A DNA stretch of 64,000 bases, taken from Lachnoanaerobaculum orale (GTDB lineage: Bacteria > Bacillota > Clostridia > Lachnospirales > Lachnospiraceae). The notes beneath the pieces were generated by a model. The model was given only the letters and a program-made list of their open reading frames with translations. It had not been told where the DNA came from and did no database searches. Of the stretch, positions 17,801-26,668 are shown piece by piece. Made by a program: the position numbers and the translations under genes. Numbering within the stretch: position 1 is the first letter of the stretch; each line of letters starts with the position of its first letter. The stretch spans positions 964,280-1,028,279 of the forward strand of contig NZ_RRCM01000001.1 in the NCBI RefSeq assembly GCF_003862485.1, read 5' to 3'.

Positions 17801-19354
17801 TTGGCACAGCTTATATATGACTTAAAGAATGCCAATAACAGAGCAAGGATTTCCGTAAAGCTTGTAAGTGAGGCAGGTGTAGGAACCATAGCTGCCGGAG
17901 TTGCAAAGGCAGGCGCACAGGTAGTGCTTATATCAGGATATGACGGAGGAACAGGTGCAGCACCGCTCAGTTCAATTCACAATGCAGGTTTGCCTTGGGA
18001 GCTTGGACTTGCCGAGACACATCAGACACTGATAAAAAACGGACTGAGAAAAAGAGTTATTATTGAAACTGACGGAAAGCTTATGTCGGGCAGGGATGTG
18101 GCTATTGCGGCAATACTCGGTGCGGAGGAGTTCGGTTTTGCAACAGCTCCTCTTGTTACTTTAGGATGTGTAATGATGAGGGTTTGTAATCTTGATACCT
18201 GTCCTATGGGCGTAGCAACACAGAACCCTACTCTTAGAAAAAGATTTATCGGAAAGCCTGAGTATGTTGAGAACTTTATGCGTTTTATTGCGATGGAACT
18301 TCGTGAGTACATGGCAAAGCTTGGAGTAAGAACCGTAGATGAGCTTGTAGGAAGAACGGACTTGTTAAAGAAAAAGAGTGAACTTACAGGTAAGGCTGCA
18401 AGAATTGATTTGAGCGGTATTTTATATAAGGAAACGGATGAAAATATAACATTTGATCCGGGTGCCGAGTATGATTTTAAACTTAATACAACAAAGGATG
18501 AAACTGTACTGCTAAAGAACAAATCAATCCTGGAGGCGATTGAAAAGGGAAAAAAGACAAAGCTTTCTATAGATGTAACAAATACCGACAGAACATTTGC
18601 AACTCTGCTCGGAGCACAACTTACAAGAGTTCACCACGATGGTCTTAGCGATGATACTATAACTATAGAGTGTAACGGAGCAGGAGGACAAAGTTTCGGT
18701 GCATTCATTCCGAAGGGGCTTACATTAAAGATTACAGGCGATGCAAACGACTATCTCGGAAAAGGACTTTCCGGAGGAAAGATTGTAGTCAAAGCACCAG
18801 GCAATGCAGGTTATGATCCGCATGAGAATATCATTGTAGGAAATGTTGCCTTTTACGGTGCAACTTCAGGTGAGGCTTATATCGCAGGTATGGCAGGTGA
18901 GAGATTCTGTGTAAGAAATTCAGGTGCAGTTGCGGTTGTTGAAGGTGTAGGTGAGCACGGATGTGAGTATATGACAGGCGGTAGAGCGGTTATACTTGGA
19001 AGTACAGGTAAGAACTTTGCCGCAGGTATGAGCGGAGGTATCGCTTATGTATATGATGAGGACAATAAGCTCTACAGAAATCTTAACAAAGGTATGGTTT
19101 TGATGGAGAAGGTGGAAAATAAGACCGACAGAGAAGAATTAAAGGCTATCATAGAAAAGCATTTTGAATATACAGGCTCAAAGAAGGCGGAGAGTATTTT
19201 GGCAAATTTTGATGAGAATTTGTCAAAGTTTAAGAAGATTATTCCTGAAGATTATAAAAAACTGATGGGACTTACCGTTATGTATGAGGAGCAGGGTATG
19301 AGCCGTGAAGATGCACAGATTGAGGCGTTCTATGCCGCAACCGGTAATAATTAA
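14825..19354 (+). CDS. gltB: Glutamate synthase large subunit
   Basis: This 1509-residue enzyme transfers the amide nitrogen of glutamine to 2-oxoglutarate. Domains in order: class II glutaminase with the nucleophile Cys in DNCGIGAV (Cys17, after a 16-residue propeptide that must be removed), central domain, FMN-binding synthase barrel (SYGSISQEAHEAMA, GEGGHLPAKK), the 3Fe-4S motif C-x5-C-x4-C in CVMMRVCNLDTCPMG, and a C-terminal beta-helix (GGQSFGAF, GLSGGKIVV). Length matches bacterial GltB. The start is TTG at 14825, seven bases after GGAGG; no ATG fits as well. It is 48 bases downstream of GSIII. Confidence 0.96.
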   Translation: MNCNKGLYRAEFEHDNCGIGAVVNIKGNQTHALVDDALKIVENLEHRAGKDADEKTGDGVGILTQIPHDFFKKVCAFEKIELGEARSYAVGMFFFPQNELQKRQSQKMFEVITKKAGLKFLGWRKVPVVKAVLGNKALESMPEICQGFIERPKKAKEDIDFDRMLYIVRREFEQSSTHTYVLSLSCRTIVYKGMFLVGQLRTFFEDLQDKDYKSAIAMVHSRFSTNTNPSWERAHPNRMLVHNGEINTIKGNVDKMLAREETMSSVNFSDEAMTSVLPVISSEGSDSAMLDNTLEFLVMSGMELPFAASILIPEPWAHNDTISQEVRDFYQYYATMMEPWDGPASILYSDGDVMGAILDRNGLRPSRYYLTNDDRLILSSEVGVLPIDESKIIKKERLHPGKILLIDTKKKRLFTDEELKERYATKEPYGEWLDMNLLTMDKIKMPNAKVKHFEDEDFKRLLKSFGYNYEEYTEEIEAMARTGNELVGAMGVDTPLAVLSKEYQPLFSYFKQLFAQVTNPPIDSIREKIVTSMSVYLGKNGNLLCEQPKNCNVLKLDNPILSDLDLLRIRNIKTPGFKVAQVPITYYKSTPMERVLDHLFVEVDKVYREGANILILSDRGVDENHVAIPSLLAVAAVHGHLVRTKKATAMSIILESGEPRVVHHFATLLGFGASAVNPYLAHAAIEKLCASDLLEKDYYAAVSDYDMAVSTGIVKIASKMGISTIQSYQGSKMFEAIGISKDVIDKYFTGVVSPVDGITLEDIERATDEQHSKAFDPLGLNTDLTIASRGMHKMRSGGEEHRYNPATIHMLQKATRDGNYEEFKQYTQMVDKEETGYLRSLMDFVYPEKGVKLEEVESVDSIVRRFKTGAMSYGSISQEAHEAMAVAMNRLKGKSNSGEGGESDERLESAGTKNDRSSAIKQVASGRFGVTSRYLTSAKEIQIKLAQGAKPGEGGHLPAKKVYPWVAKTRHSTPGVSLISPPPHHDIYSIEDLAQLIYDLKNANNRARISVKLVSEAGVGTIAAGVAKAGAQVVLISGYDGGTGAAPLSSIHNAGLPWELGLAETHQTLIKNGLRKRVIIETDGKLMSGRDVAIAAILGAEEFGFATAPLVTLGCVMMRVCNLDTCPMGVATQNPTLRKRFIGKPEYVENFMRFIAMELREYMAKLGVRTVDELVGRTDLLKKKSELTGKAARIDLSGILYKETDENITFDPGAEYDFKLNTTKDETVLLKNKSILEAIEKGKKTKLSIDVTNTDRTFATLLGAQLTRVHHDGLSDDTITIECNGAGGQSFGAFIPKGLTLKITGDANDYLGKGLSGGKIVVKAPGNAGYDPHENIIVGNVAFYGATSGEAYIAGMAGERFCVRNSGAVAVVEGVGEHGCEYMTGGRAVILGSTGKNFAAGMSGGIAYVYDEDNKLYRNLNKGMVLMEKVENKTDREELKAIIEKHFEYTGSKKAESILANFDENLSKFKKIIPEDYKKLMGLTVMYEEQGMSREDAQIEAFYAATGNN

Positions 19355-19366
19355 GAAAGGGTAATT

Positions 19367-20872
19367 ATGGGAAAGACAACAGGATTTTTGGAATATAAGC
19401 GCAGGAACGGTGAGAGTATTCCTGCAGATAAAAGAATAAAAAACTTTGATGAGTTCCATGGCACTCTTTCACTTGAGGAGCAGAAAGAACAGGGAGCAAG
19501 ATGTATGGCCTGCGGTGTTCCTTTCTGTCAGTACGGAGAGGCGATTGCGGGGATGACCTCAGGTTGTCCTCTACACAATCTTGTGCCTGAGTTTAATGAC
19601 CTTGTGTACAGAGGCAGATGGGAGCAGGCATATGAAAGGCTTGCAAAGACTCACGGACTTGCAGAGTTTACATGTAAGGTATGTCCGGCTCTTTGTGAGA
19701 AGGCCTGTACCTGCAGTTTAAACGGTGAGCCGGTTTCAACTAAAGAAAATGAGAGAGCGATTATAGAATATGCTTTTGACAATGATTTGGTAAAAGAGCC
19801 TGTACCGAGTGTACGTACAGGTAAGAAAATAGCAATAATCGGAAGCGGACCTGCAGGGCTTGCAGCGGCACAGAGATTAAATCGCAGAGGTCATTTTGTA
19901 ACTGTATTTGAACGCAATGACAGAGTCGGAGGATTGCTTAGATACGGTATTCCGAATATGAAGCTTGATAAGAGAATCATTGACAGAAGAGTAAAGCTTT
20001 TGGAAGATGCCGGAGTTGAGTTTATTTGTAATACAAATGTAGGAGTAGATATAAGCGCCAAGGAGTTGGAGCAAAAGTTTGACAGGGTTATACTTTGCTG
20101 CGGTGCTTCACAGCCGAGAGATTTAGCCGTTAAAGGCAGAGATGCAAAGGGTATATATTTTGCGGTGGACTTCTTATCTGAAGTAAGTAAAAAGCTTATG
20201 GATTTAAACTATGACAGTAAAAGGCTTATTGCAAGTAATGATTTCAGCTTTCAAAGCCTGAAGGATAAGAATGTTGTTATTGTAGGCGGCGGAGATACAG
20301 GTAATGACTGTGTAGGAACAAGTATCAGACTGGGTGCGGCAAGTGTTGTACAGCTTGAGATGATGCCGAAGCCTGAAAAACAAAGAAGTGCAAGCAATCC
20401 TTGGCCTGAGTGGCCGAAAGTCTTTAATGTGGATTACGGACAGGAAGAGGCAATCGCAAAATTCGGTAATGACCCGAGAGTTTATACTACTACAATAAAG
20501 GAAATTTTATCGGATGATAAGGGCCATGTGAAGTCGGTTATCACTGTTTTACTACAGCAGCAAAAGGATGAAAAGACCGGAAGAATGAATATGGTTGCGG
20601 TTGAAGGCAGTGAAAAGGAGCTTAAAGCGGATTTGGTGTTGATTGCGGCAGGATTTACAGGTGCACAGGATTATGTAAAGAAGGCATTTGATGCGGAGTC
20701 CGATGCAAGAGGTAATGTAAAGGCGGACAACACAAATTATGAGACATCAAGGCCGAATATTTTTGCGGCAGGAGATGTAAGAAGAGGTCAATCACTTGTT
20801 GTATGGGCAATGGCTGAAGGAAGAGCCGTGGCAAAGGCTGTAGACAAGTCATTGATGGGATATACAAACTGA
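19367..20872 (+). CDS. gltD: Glutamate synthase small subunit (NADPH-dependent)
   Basis: This 501-residue flavoprotein passes electrons from NAD(P)H through FAD and 4Fe-4S clusters to GltB. The N-terminal cluster Cys residues are visible in CMACGVPFCQ, SGCPLHN and CKVCPALCEKACTC. Two Rossmann motifs follow: GSGPAGLAAAQ (FAD, about 157-167) and VGGGDTGNDCVG (NADPH, about 305-316), then the late AAGDVRRGQSLVVWA segment. It begins 12 bases after gltB with GAAAGGG upstream and ends at a strong terminator, so GSIII, gltB and gltD probably form one transcription unit. Confidence 0.96.
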   Translation: MGKTTGFLEYKRRNGESIPADKRIKNFDEFHGTLSLEEQKEQGARCMACGVPFCQYGEAIAGMTSGCPLHNLVPEFNDLVYRGRWEQAYERLAKTHGLAEFTCKVCPALCEKACTCSLNGEPVSTKENERAIIEYAFDNDLVKEPVPSVRTGKKIAIIGSGPAGLAAAQRLNRRGHFVTVFERNDRVGGLLRYGIPNMKLDKRIIDRRVKLLEDAGVEFICNTNVGVDISAKELEQKFDRVILCCGASQPRDLAVKGRDAKGIYFAVDFLSEVSKKLMDLNYDSKRLIASNDFSFQSLKDKNVVIVGGGDTGNDCVGTSIRLGAASVVQLEMMPKPEKQRSASNPWPEWPKVFNVDYGQEEAIAKFGNDPRVYTTTIKEILSDDKGHVKSVITVLLQQQKDEKTGRMNMVAVEGSEKELKADLVLIAAGFTGAQDYVKKAFDAESDARGNVKADNTNYETSRPNIFAAGDVRRGQSLVVWAMAEGRAVAKAVDKSLMGYTN

Positions 20873-20878
20873 TTATTT

Positions 20879-20921
20879 GTCACTTATGTTATGAGTTACT
20901 CATAACATAGGTGACTTTTTT
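20879..20921 (+). terminator. Intrinsic terminator after gltD
   Basis: A perfect 17-base-pair stem (20879-20895 with 20899-20915), a 3-base loop and six T residues. Confidence 0.95.
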
Positions 20922-20957
20922 ATTTAAATATATTTTAATAAAAGATTATATAATATA

Positions 20958-20986
20958 TTGACATCTAAACAGGATTGTGATTAAAT
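20958..20986 (+). promoter_or_regulatory. Promoter of the amino-sugar/muropeptide operon
   Basis: TTGACA (20958-20963) and TTAAAT (20981-20986) with a 17-base spacer, about 75 bases before the first gene. Confidence 0.65.
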
Positions 20987-20993
20987 ACACTTA

Positions 20994-21042
20994 GAAATAA
21001 TATTTCTTTAAATAAAATATTTTTTGAAACAATATTTTATTT
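20994..21042 (+). promoter_or_regulatory. Palindromic candidate operators of the RpiR-type regulator
   Basis: Just downstream of the promoter lie the palindrome GAAATA-A-TATTTC (20994-21006) and the inverted repeat AAATAAAATATT / AATATTTTATTT (21010-21021 and 21031-21042). Related AT palindromes (TAAAATATTTTA) occur before the PTS IIB gene at the other end of the operon. Binding by the RpiR regulator encoded at 21442 is an inference. Confidence 0.45.
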
Positions 21043-21061
21043 TGGAATGGTAGGAGATTTT

Positions 21062-21415
21062 ATGAGAGAAGAAGATTATCAGGTTTCTTTTGAAATAATT
21101 GCTACTGCAGGTGACAGCAAGGGATATTCAATGGATGCGATATGTGATGCAAGAGACGGCAAGTTTGACTCGGCAAATGAAAAAATCAATGAGGCGAACA
21201 AAAGACTTCTAAAAGCACATGAGCTTCAGACCGATATGATTGCACAGGAAGCAGGTGGAGATCCTGTTCCTGTAAACATTATTCTTATACATTCACAGGA
21301 TCACTTGACTATGGCGAATGTAGCCGAAGAGTTGGCCGAGGAAATGGTTTCACTTTATAAAACGATATATGATATGAAGGCTGAGATCGAGGAGCTGAAG
21401 AAAAAGATAAAATAA
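21062..21415 (+). CDS. PTS lactose/cellobiose-family EIIA component
   Basis: This 117-residue all-helical protein carries phosphate from HPr to the matching EIIB (encoded at 26812, beyond the insertion element). The family pattern FEIIATAGDSKGYSMDAICD and the phosphorylated His in HSQDHLTMA are visible. A coiled C-terminal helix rich in Lys/Glu ends the protein. I prefer ATG 21062 because AGGAG (21051-21055) precedes it; ATG 21047 would add five residues and has no ribosome site. First gene of the operon, 26 bases before the regulator. Confidence 0.93.
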   Translation: MREEDYQVSFEIIATAGDSKGYSMDAICDARDGKFDSANEKINEANKRLLKAHELQTDMIAQEAGGDPVPVNIILIHSQDHLTMANVAEELAEEMVSLYKTIYDMKAEIEELKKKIK

Positions 21416-21441
21416 CTATATTCTATAATTGGGGGTAGTAC

Positions 21442-22284
21442 GTGGACATAGTATTGCGAATAAAAGAGGAATATAGGAAACTTACAAAGTCTGAAAAGAA
21501 AGTGGCTGATTATTTTATAGAGAATTATAAGGATGCTATAAATGAGAGCACGCAGTCTATAGCGGTTGCTACAGATACTTCTCCGGCTACCGTAATCAGA
21601 TTTGTAAAAACATTGAAGTTTGACGGACTTCAACAGCTTAAGCTTGCGATTGCGGCGGATATGGACTCACAAAAGCCGGATATTACGGATGAGATAATAC
21701 ATCAAAAGGACGGACTAAGTGAGATAGTTGAAAAGAATAAGAGAAATCTGATAAACAGTATCGAAAGGCTGTACGCACTTATGGATTTGGAGCTTATAGA
21801 AAAGAGTGTGGACGCCATAGACTCCGCAAAAAAAGTGTATCTTTTCGGAGTCGGTGCAAGCGGTATTGTTTGTTATGATATCAATTATAAGCTTTCAAGG
21901 ATCGGTAAGGATGTAGTCTTTAACAACGACATACATTTGCAATTGGTAAACTTAAACTTCATAACGAAGGAAGATGCCTGTGTCTGTGTAAGCTACAGCG
22001 GCAATACAAAGGAGACCGTACTTGTTGCCGAGATTGCAAAAAAAGCCGGTGCAAAGACGGTAGGTATATGTTGTTACGGAAGAAACGAGCTTTCAAAGAT
22101 TTGTGATATCACCTTGAGAGTTCCGCATGATGAGAGAGAATTAAGACTCGGTGCTATTTCAAGCCGTAATACAACACTTACACTTTTGGATACCATTTAT
22201 CTGGCTATAACACACAGACATTATCCGGATGTGCTTAATGATATCGAATCTACAAGAGATTTGATTAAGAAACTTAGAGACTGA
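21442..22284 (+). CDS. RpiR/MurR-family transcriptional regulator
   Basis: This 280-residue regulator has an N-terminal helix-turn-helix of the RpiR type (YRKLTKSEKKVADYFIEN, then SIAVATDTSPATVIRFVKTL) and a C-terminal SIS sugar-phosphate domain (about residues 125-260, with VYLFGVGASG and CVSYSGNTKETV). SIS regulators sense phosphosugars; beside murQ the likely effector is MurNAc-6-phosphate or a related compound. Start is GTG at 21442 with GGGGGT upstream. It probably controls its own operon through the AT-rich palindromes at 20994-21042 and 26736-26749. Confidence 0.9.
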   Translation: MDIVLRIKEEYRKLTKSEKKVADYFIENYKDAINESTQSIAVATDTSPATVIRFVKTLKFDGLQQLKLAIAADMDSQKPDITDEIIHQKDGLSEIVEKNKRNLINSIERLYALMDLELIEKSVDAIDSAKKVYLFGVGASGIVCYDINYKLSRIGKDVVFNNDIHLQLVNLNFITKEDACVCVSYSGNTKETVLVAEIAKKAGAKTVGICCYGRNELSKICDITLRVPHDERELRLGAISSRNTTLTLLDTIYLAITHRHYPDVLNDIESTRDLIKKLRD

Positions 22285-22305
22285 TTTTATAAAGGAAGTG
22301 AAAAA

Positions 22306-23751
22306 ATGAGAATGCTTTGGGGAGGTGCAAGCGCCTCAAGTCAATATGAGGGCGGATTTGATCTTTTTAATAAAGGTATTGATACACAGGACTGCAGAAG
22401 ATATGTAAAAAGAACGGACAACGCAACCACATCTACAAGACTTTTAACAAAGGCCGATATAGAGAGGGCAAAACATCCTTTGGAGGGAGACTTTTTCCCG
22501 GGAAGAAAGGGCAGTGAGGGACTCTCACATATAGATGAAGATATAGAGTACCTCAGTGAGCTCGGAATAGATATATACAGAATTTCAATTGCGTGGTCAA
22601 GAATATTTCCTACAGGTGAGGAGGAGACACCGAATGAAGATGCTCTTAAGATGTACGGAGATATTTTAAAGAAACTTAAGTCAAAGGGAATCAAGATATA
22701 TCTGAGTCTTACACATTATGCGCTTCCTCTTGCTTTGGTGGAAAAATACGGCGGATGGAAAAACAGAAAACTTGTTGATTTGTACCTTAAGTACGCGAAG
22801 GTTATATTTGAAAAGTTCGGAGAGTATCTTGATTTTGTAGTACCTTTCAATGAGATAAATACAGGTTTTTTCAGTCCTTTTAACGGTCTCGGACTTCTAA
22901 GAGACGAAAACTTGGGCGGCAGCGGATATGATTTGAACGATATATTTGCAGGACTTCACAATCAGTTTATAGCTTCCGCAAAGGTGATAGAACTTGGAAG
23001 AAAGATGCTTAATGTTAAATTCGGATGTATGGCGGCATGCTTTTGCTACTACGGTTACTCATGTAATCCGCTTGACCAGTTAAAGACATTACAGTATGAA
23101 CAGGTAAATCAGTGGTTCTTTACAGATGTTTTGGCGGCAGGCGAGTATCCTTACTATATGAAGAAGTACTTTAGAGATAACAATGTAAAGGTGGAGTTTT
23201 TACCGGGAGATGAAGAACTTCTGAAAAACAATACAGCAGATTTTGTGGGATTTTCATACTATCAGTCAAATGTGTGCGCATCCGAGGAAATGGAAAAGAC
23301 TGCAGGTAATCTTGTGGTAAGTACAAAGAATCCGTATCTGAAAGCAAATGAGTGGGGATGGCAGATTGACCCTGTGGGCATGAGAATTTCCATGAACAAG
23401 ATTTATGACAGATATAAAAAGCCTGTAATGATTACAGAGAACAGCTTCGGATACAATGATGTATTGGAAGAGGGCAATATCATAAATGACGACTACAGAA
23501 TACAGTATTTAAACGACCACTTTGAGCAGATAAAGCTTGCCATAGATGACGGTGTGGAATGTCTGGCATATTTACTTTGGGGTATTGTCGATATAGTATC
23601 TGCCGGTTCACTTGAGATGACAAAGAGATACGGAGTGGTATATGTGGACGCCGACAACCTCGGTAACGGTACATATAAAAGATATAAAAAGAAGAGTTTT
23701 AAATTCTACAAGGATTTTATAGAAAAGGAGAAAAACAGTGTTAAGTCTTGA
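22306..23751 (+). CDS. GH1 6-phospho-beta-glycosidase
   Basis: This 481-residue family 1 glycoside hydrolase would split a phosphorylated beta-linked disaccharide delivered by the PTS. Family marks are LWGGASASSQYEGG, RISIAWSRIFPTGEE, the acid/base Glu183 in PFNEIN and the nucleophile Glu378 in MITENSFGY. The C-terminal sequence KRYGVVYVDADN with RYKKKSFKFYKDFI matches phospho-beta-glucosidases. The exact sugar is open: cellobiose-, chitobiose- or MurNAc-containing disaccharide phosphates are all possible in this context. It overlaps murQ by 14 bases, so the two are translated together. Confidence 0.92.
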   Translation: MRMLWGGASASSQYEGGFDLFNKGIDTQDCRRYVKRTDNATTSTRLLTKADIERAKHPLEGDFFPGRKGSEGLSHIDEDIEYLSELGIDIYRISIAWSRIFPTGEEETPNEDALKMYGDILKKLKSKGIKIYLSLTHYALPLALVEKYGGWKNRKLVDLYLKYAKVIFEKFGEYLDFVVPFNEINTGFFSPFNGLGLLRDENLGGSGYDLNDIFAGLHNQFIASAKVIELGRKMLNVKFGCMAACFCYYGYSCNPLDQLKTLQYEQVNQWFFTDVLAAGEYPYYMKKYFRDNNVKVEFLPGDEELLKNNTADFVGFSYYQSNVCASEEMEKTAGNLVVSTKNPYLKANEWGWQIDPVGMRISMNKIYDRYKKPVMITENSFGYNDVLEEGNIINDDYRIQYLNDHFEQIKLAIDDGVECLAYLLWGIVDIVSAGSLEMTKRYGVVYVDADNLGNGTYKRYKKKSFKFYKDFIEKEKNSVKS

Positions 23752-24652
23752 CAGTTTGGATACAGAGAGAAGAAATATTAACACGATGAATCTTGACGAA
23801 CTTTCCGCTGTAGAAATTATTGAAAAGATAAATCAAGAGGATGAAAAGATAGCCGACTGTGTAAAACCTGCCATTCCTGAGATAGGAAAGGCGGTAGAGT
23901 TTGCGGTTGACAGTATAAAAAGAGGCGGAAGGCTTATTTATATAGGTGCAGGCACCTCCGGAAGACTTGGTATACTTGATGCAAGTGAATGTCCTCCGAC
24001 ATACGGTGTACCGTTTGATATGGTAATAGGTATTATGGCGGGCGGAGATAAGGCGATGAGAAAGGCTGTAGAGGGTGCAGAGGACTCAAAAGAACTTGCC
24101 GTAAATGATTTAAAGGAACTGGGACTTTGTGAAAAAGATACTTTGGTAGGACTTGCGGCAAGCGGCAGGACACCATATGTAATAGGCGGTTTGGAATATG
24201 CCAAAAGTCTCGGAGCAAAAACTGTAGCTGTAAGTTGTGTAAAGAATGCAAAAATATCGGCACTTGCAGATGCTCCTATAGAGGTGGTTGTAGGTGCCGA
24301 AGCTGTGACAGGTTCTACAAGGATGAAAGCCGGAACGGCACAGAAGATGGTGTTAAATATGATTTCCACCACAACTATGGTAAAAATCGGCAAGGTATAC
24401 CAAAATCTTATGGTAGATGTTGCGACAACCAATGAAAAGCTTAGAGTCAGAGCGCTCAATATAGTAAGTGAAGCTACAGGCATAGATAAGGAAAACTCAA
24501 AAAGACTTTTGGAGGAATCCGGATACGATGTAAAGGTGGCCATAGTGATGGGACTTGCAGGTGTGGATGCCATAAAGGCAAGACAGACACTTTCGGATAA
24601 TGAGTTGAATGTCAGTGCCACAATAAAGAAGTTACTGAAAGCTAATAAATAG
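23738..24652 (+). CDS. murQ: N-acetylmuramic acid 6-phosphate etherase
   Basis: This 304-residue SIS-domain enzyme removes lactate from MurNAc-6-phosphate to give GlcNAc-6-phosphate, a step of cell-wall recycling. Family signatures include TERRN near the N-terminus, YIGAGTSGRLGILDASECPP with the catalytic Glu84, GLAASGRTPYV and EAVTGSTRMKAGTAQKMVLN. Length is typical (about 300). It starts with GTG at 23738 behind AAAGGAG and overlaps the GH1 gene. Its last 22 bases lie within the left copy of the 62-bp repeat bordering the insertion element; the coding frame itself is not damaged. Confidence 0.96.
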   Translation: MLSLDSLDTERRNINTMNLDELSAVEIIEKINQEDEKIADCVKPAIPEIGKAVEFAVDSIKRGGRLIYIGAGTSGRLGILDASECPPTYGVPFDMVIGIMAGGDKAMRKAVEGAEDSKELAVNDLKELGLCEKDTLVGLAASGRTPYVIGGLEYAKSLGAKTVAVSCVKNAKISALADAPIEVVVGAEAVTGSTRMKAGTAQKMVLNMISTTTMVKIGKVYQNLMVDVATTNEKLRVRALNIVSEATGIDKENSKRLLEESGYDVKVAIVMGLAGVDAIKARQTLSDNELNVSATIKKLLKANK

Positions 24653-24692
24653 TTTGAAAATGATTTAAAATATTTTAGTAAATTCTTATGAT
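24631..24692 (+). repeat. 62-bp direct repeat, left copy (target duplication of the IS)
   Basis: These 62 bases are identical to 26669-26730 and directly abut the left end of the insertion element. They include the end of murQ and the palindrome TAAAATATTTTA (24666-24677). Confidence 0.93.
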
Positions 24693-24718
24693 CCCGTCTT
24701 TGACAGTTTTGAAAGATA

Positions 24719-24763
24719 AAATACCCTTCAAACCCTTTGTTTTAGCGGCTTTGGAGGGTATTT
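24719..24763. terminator. Terminator-like hairpin at the left end of the IS
   Basis: Arms 24719-24732 and 24750-24763 pair over 14 positions with one mismatch-type (G-U) pair and a 17-base loop. It lies just past the transposase stop and would also stop murQ read-through into the element and onward to the PTS genes. Confidence 0.7.
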
Positions 24764-24795
24764 ACATTTCGTTTTGAAACTAAAAAAATAGTATT

Positions 24796-26511
24796 TTATT
24801 TTCCCTTACTTTGTTTTTTAATTGTTCTCATTTGACTTTTTGTTATAAATTCAAAATCTGTATTAAAATGACAAATCTCATGTAGCTTATCTGTAAGCTC
24901 CGTTCTTTTATATAGCGGTATAAAACCTTGCTCTTTTACATACGCAAAATTAAAATCCTTTAAGGTTTTTAGAATCTCTTCACATGTATATTTGTGTTCT
25001 AAAGCTTTCTCAAGATATCTGTAAATAATCAATGCTAAAAAACAAGTTAAGAAGTGAGCCGTAATTCTGTCAACTCTTTGTAAGTACACAGGCCTTGCCT
25101 CAAACTCGGTTTTCATAATTCTAAAGCACTCTTCGATTTGCCATCTCTTTTCACTTATACTTAGTATTTCACTTACATTATCGTCAAGTAGGTCTGTTGA
25201 GACAGCATACATACCGTCATACTTAGTTTCTTCATCTATTTTATCTGTATTAAGAAAGTTATGTACATTTGCCTTTTCTCCATCATCAGTCACCGCAAGG
25301 CTACTAATAAACCTGGCAGGGTCATTAGGATTTCGCCTTTCTTTTTTGATGCTACCTTTTTCAAGCATTAGCTTAGCTCTGTCAACTTGTTTTTCTCTAA
25401 TAGTTTTTTGGTATTTGGCATATTTAGGTGAATATGTGATGATAAGTCTCTGAGATAAATCTTTAGGCGTATACGGAGCATCTTTGTAATATATAGCCTC
25501 ATCATCCCTTGATATTTCTGATAAATCTACTACTTTATCATCAGACAAACGTTTAAATCCTTTAGTGTCTAAAGCCCATTGTCTATCTTGTGCATTAAGC
25601 TTTTTTATAGATTGTGTAACGACAAAGGCTCTTTCGCCCATATGATTGTATTTTCTTATTTTTTCCGAACCGAGTCCTGCATCGCTACAGTAAATAAACT
25701 TTTGACAGTCAAACTCGTTTAAAATCTTTTCTTCAAGAGGTTTAATAGAAGTTTGCTCATTAGCATTACCCGGAAATAGAGAAAAAGCAAGAGGAATGCT
25801 GTCACCATCCATAAACATCCCCATTTGTACTATAGGGTTTGGTCTGTGTTCCTTACTTTTGCCATATTTCTTAATTCCGTCTTCATCTTCAATCTCAAAA
25901 TAATAATTGGTGCAATCATAAAAAAGAATCTTATCATTGCGTTTTCCTAATAAGTGGCTGTTTTTATAAGTTTCAGATTGTATAAGGTCACATTCTTTAG
26001 CAAGTACATTTAAAGAACGGTACACGTCATGTAGTTGGTAAGACGGCAGCTCCAAAAAGTCCAGTGCACATTTATAACTTGAGCGTTTACTGGAAGGTTC
26101 AAGTATTCTTGAGTAAATCAAATCTGATAATATCGAGTTGATATCAAACTTGAAGCTATATTTATCCCTTATTTTTCTGCAAACTTTATCCAAGCCAAGT
26201 TTATAATAAAAGTATTGCAAAAACAGATATCCCCCACGATAGAAGACTTGTTGTTGAGGTTGAAGTCTTTTATTGGAGTTAAAAGAAATATTTACTGTTT
26301 TTTCTTCTTTATATTTTTGTGTTTCAAGTCTTGCCTCAGCACGAGCCCATTCCATTACATCATCTCTGGTAGGTCCGTGCTTTTTTAATAAATCAGCAAG
26401 CGTACCAAGTTTGCGTACATTAACAGAGGTGCTAACACCTTTGTCATTAATGAAACTTTTAGAAATATAGAATGACTCAGCATTTTTTGATTTTGATGTA
26501 GTAACTTTCAT
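24796..26511 (-). CDS. IS1634-family DDE transposase (copy 2)
   Basis: This 571-residue transposase has the family's catalytic residues: Asp in FYDCTNYYFEIE, Asp in CSDAGLGSEK and Glu in WQIEECFRIMKTEFEARPVY (20 residues). ATG 26511 is preceded six bases away by GGAGG (26522-26518); a longer in-frame reading to 26592 has no ribosome site. The frame is complete, so the copy may be functional. It resembles the transposase at 39-1796 in overall plan and motifs but differs throughout, so the two elements are separate family members rather than recent copies of one. Confidence 0.95.
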   Translation of the reverse strand: MKVTTSKSKNAESFYISKSFINDKGVSTSVNVRKLGTLADLLKKHGPTRDDVMEWARAEARLETQKYKEEKTVNISFNSNKRLQPQQQVFYRGGYLFLQYFYYKLGLDKVCRKIRDKYSFKFDINSILSDLIYSRILEPSSKRSSYKCALDFLELPSYQLHDVYRSLNVLAKECDLIQSETYKNSHLLGKRNDKILFYDCTNYYFEIEDEDGIKKYGKSKEHRPNPIVQMGMFMDGDSIPLAFSLFPGNANEQTSIKPLEEKILNEFDCQKFIYCSDAGLGSEKIRKYNHMGERAFVVTQSIKKLNAQDRQWALDTKGFKRLSDDKVVDLSEISRDDEAIYYKDAPYTPKDLSQRLIITYSPKYAKYQKTIREKQVDRAKLMLEKGSIKKERRNPNDPARFISSLAVTDDGEKANVHNFLNTDKIDEETKYDGMYAVSTDLLDDNVSEILSISEKRWQIEECFRIMKTEFEARPVYLQRVDRITAHFLTCFLALIIYRYLEKALEHKYTCEEILKTLKDFNFAYVKEQGFIPLYKRTELTDKLHEICHFNTDFEFITKSQMRTIKKQSKGK

Positions 26512-26668
26512 AGGGAACCTCCAACCCCTATTATACCACACAATACTATAAAATACTATATAATAAAACGAAAATTTTGACAAATTTTTCAACTAAGAAA
26601 TATAGGCTATATGCGGGTTGTGAGACTTTTTTGAAGCTTATTTATGTAAACAAACTGTCAAAGACCCG

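Larger units (their letters stand above)
24693..26668 (-). mobile_element. IS1634-type insertion sequence, copy 2
   Basis: A 1976-base element with one transposase read leftwards. The ends carry inverted repeats with the 14-base core GTCTTTGACAGTTT (left from 24696; right as its complement ending at 26665). Outer bases differ (CCC against CGG). It is bracketed by exact 62-bp direct repeats, which mark its boundaries without doubt. It sits between murQ and the PTS IIB gene of one functional operon. IS1634 and IS1549 of this family have been reported to make unusually long, variable target duplications, which fits. Confidence 0.93.

Noticed and set aside
23938-24621. A 227-codon antisense frame opposite murQ
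   Set aside because: Shadow of the murQ frame with no start signal.
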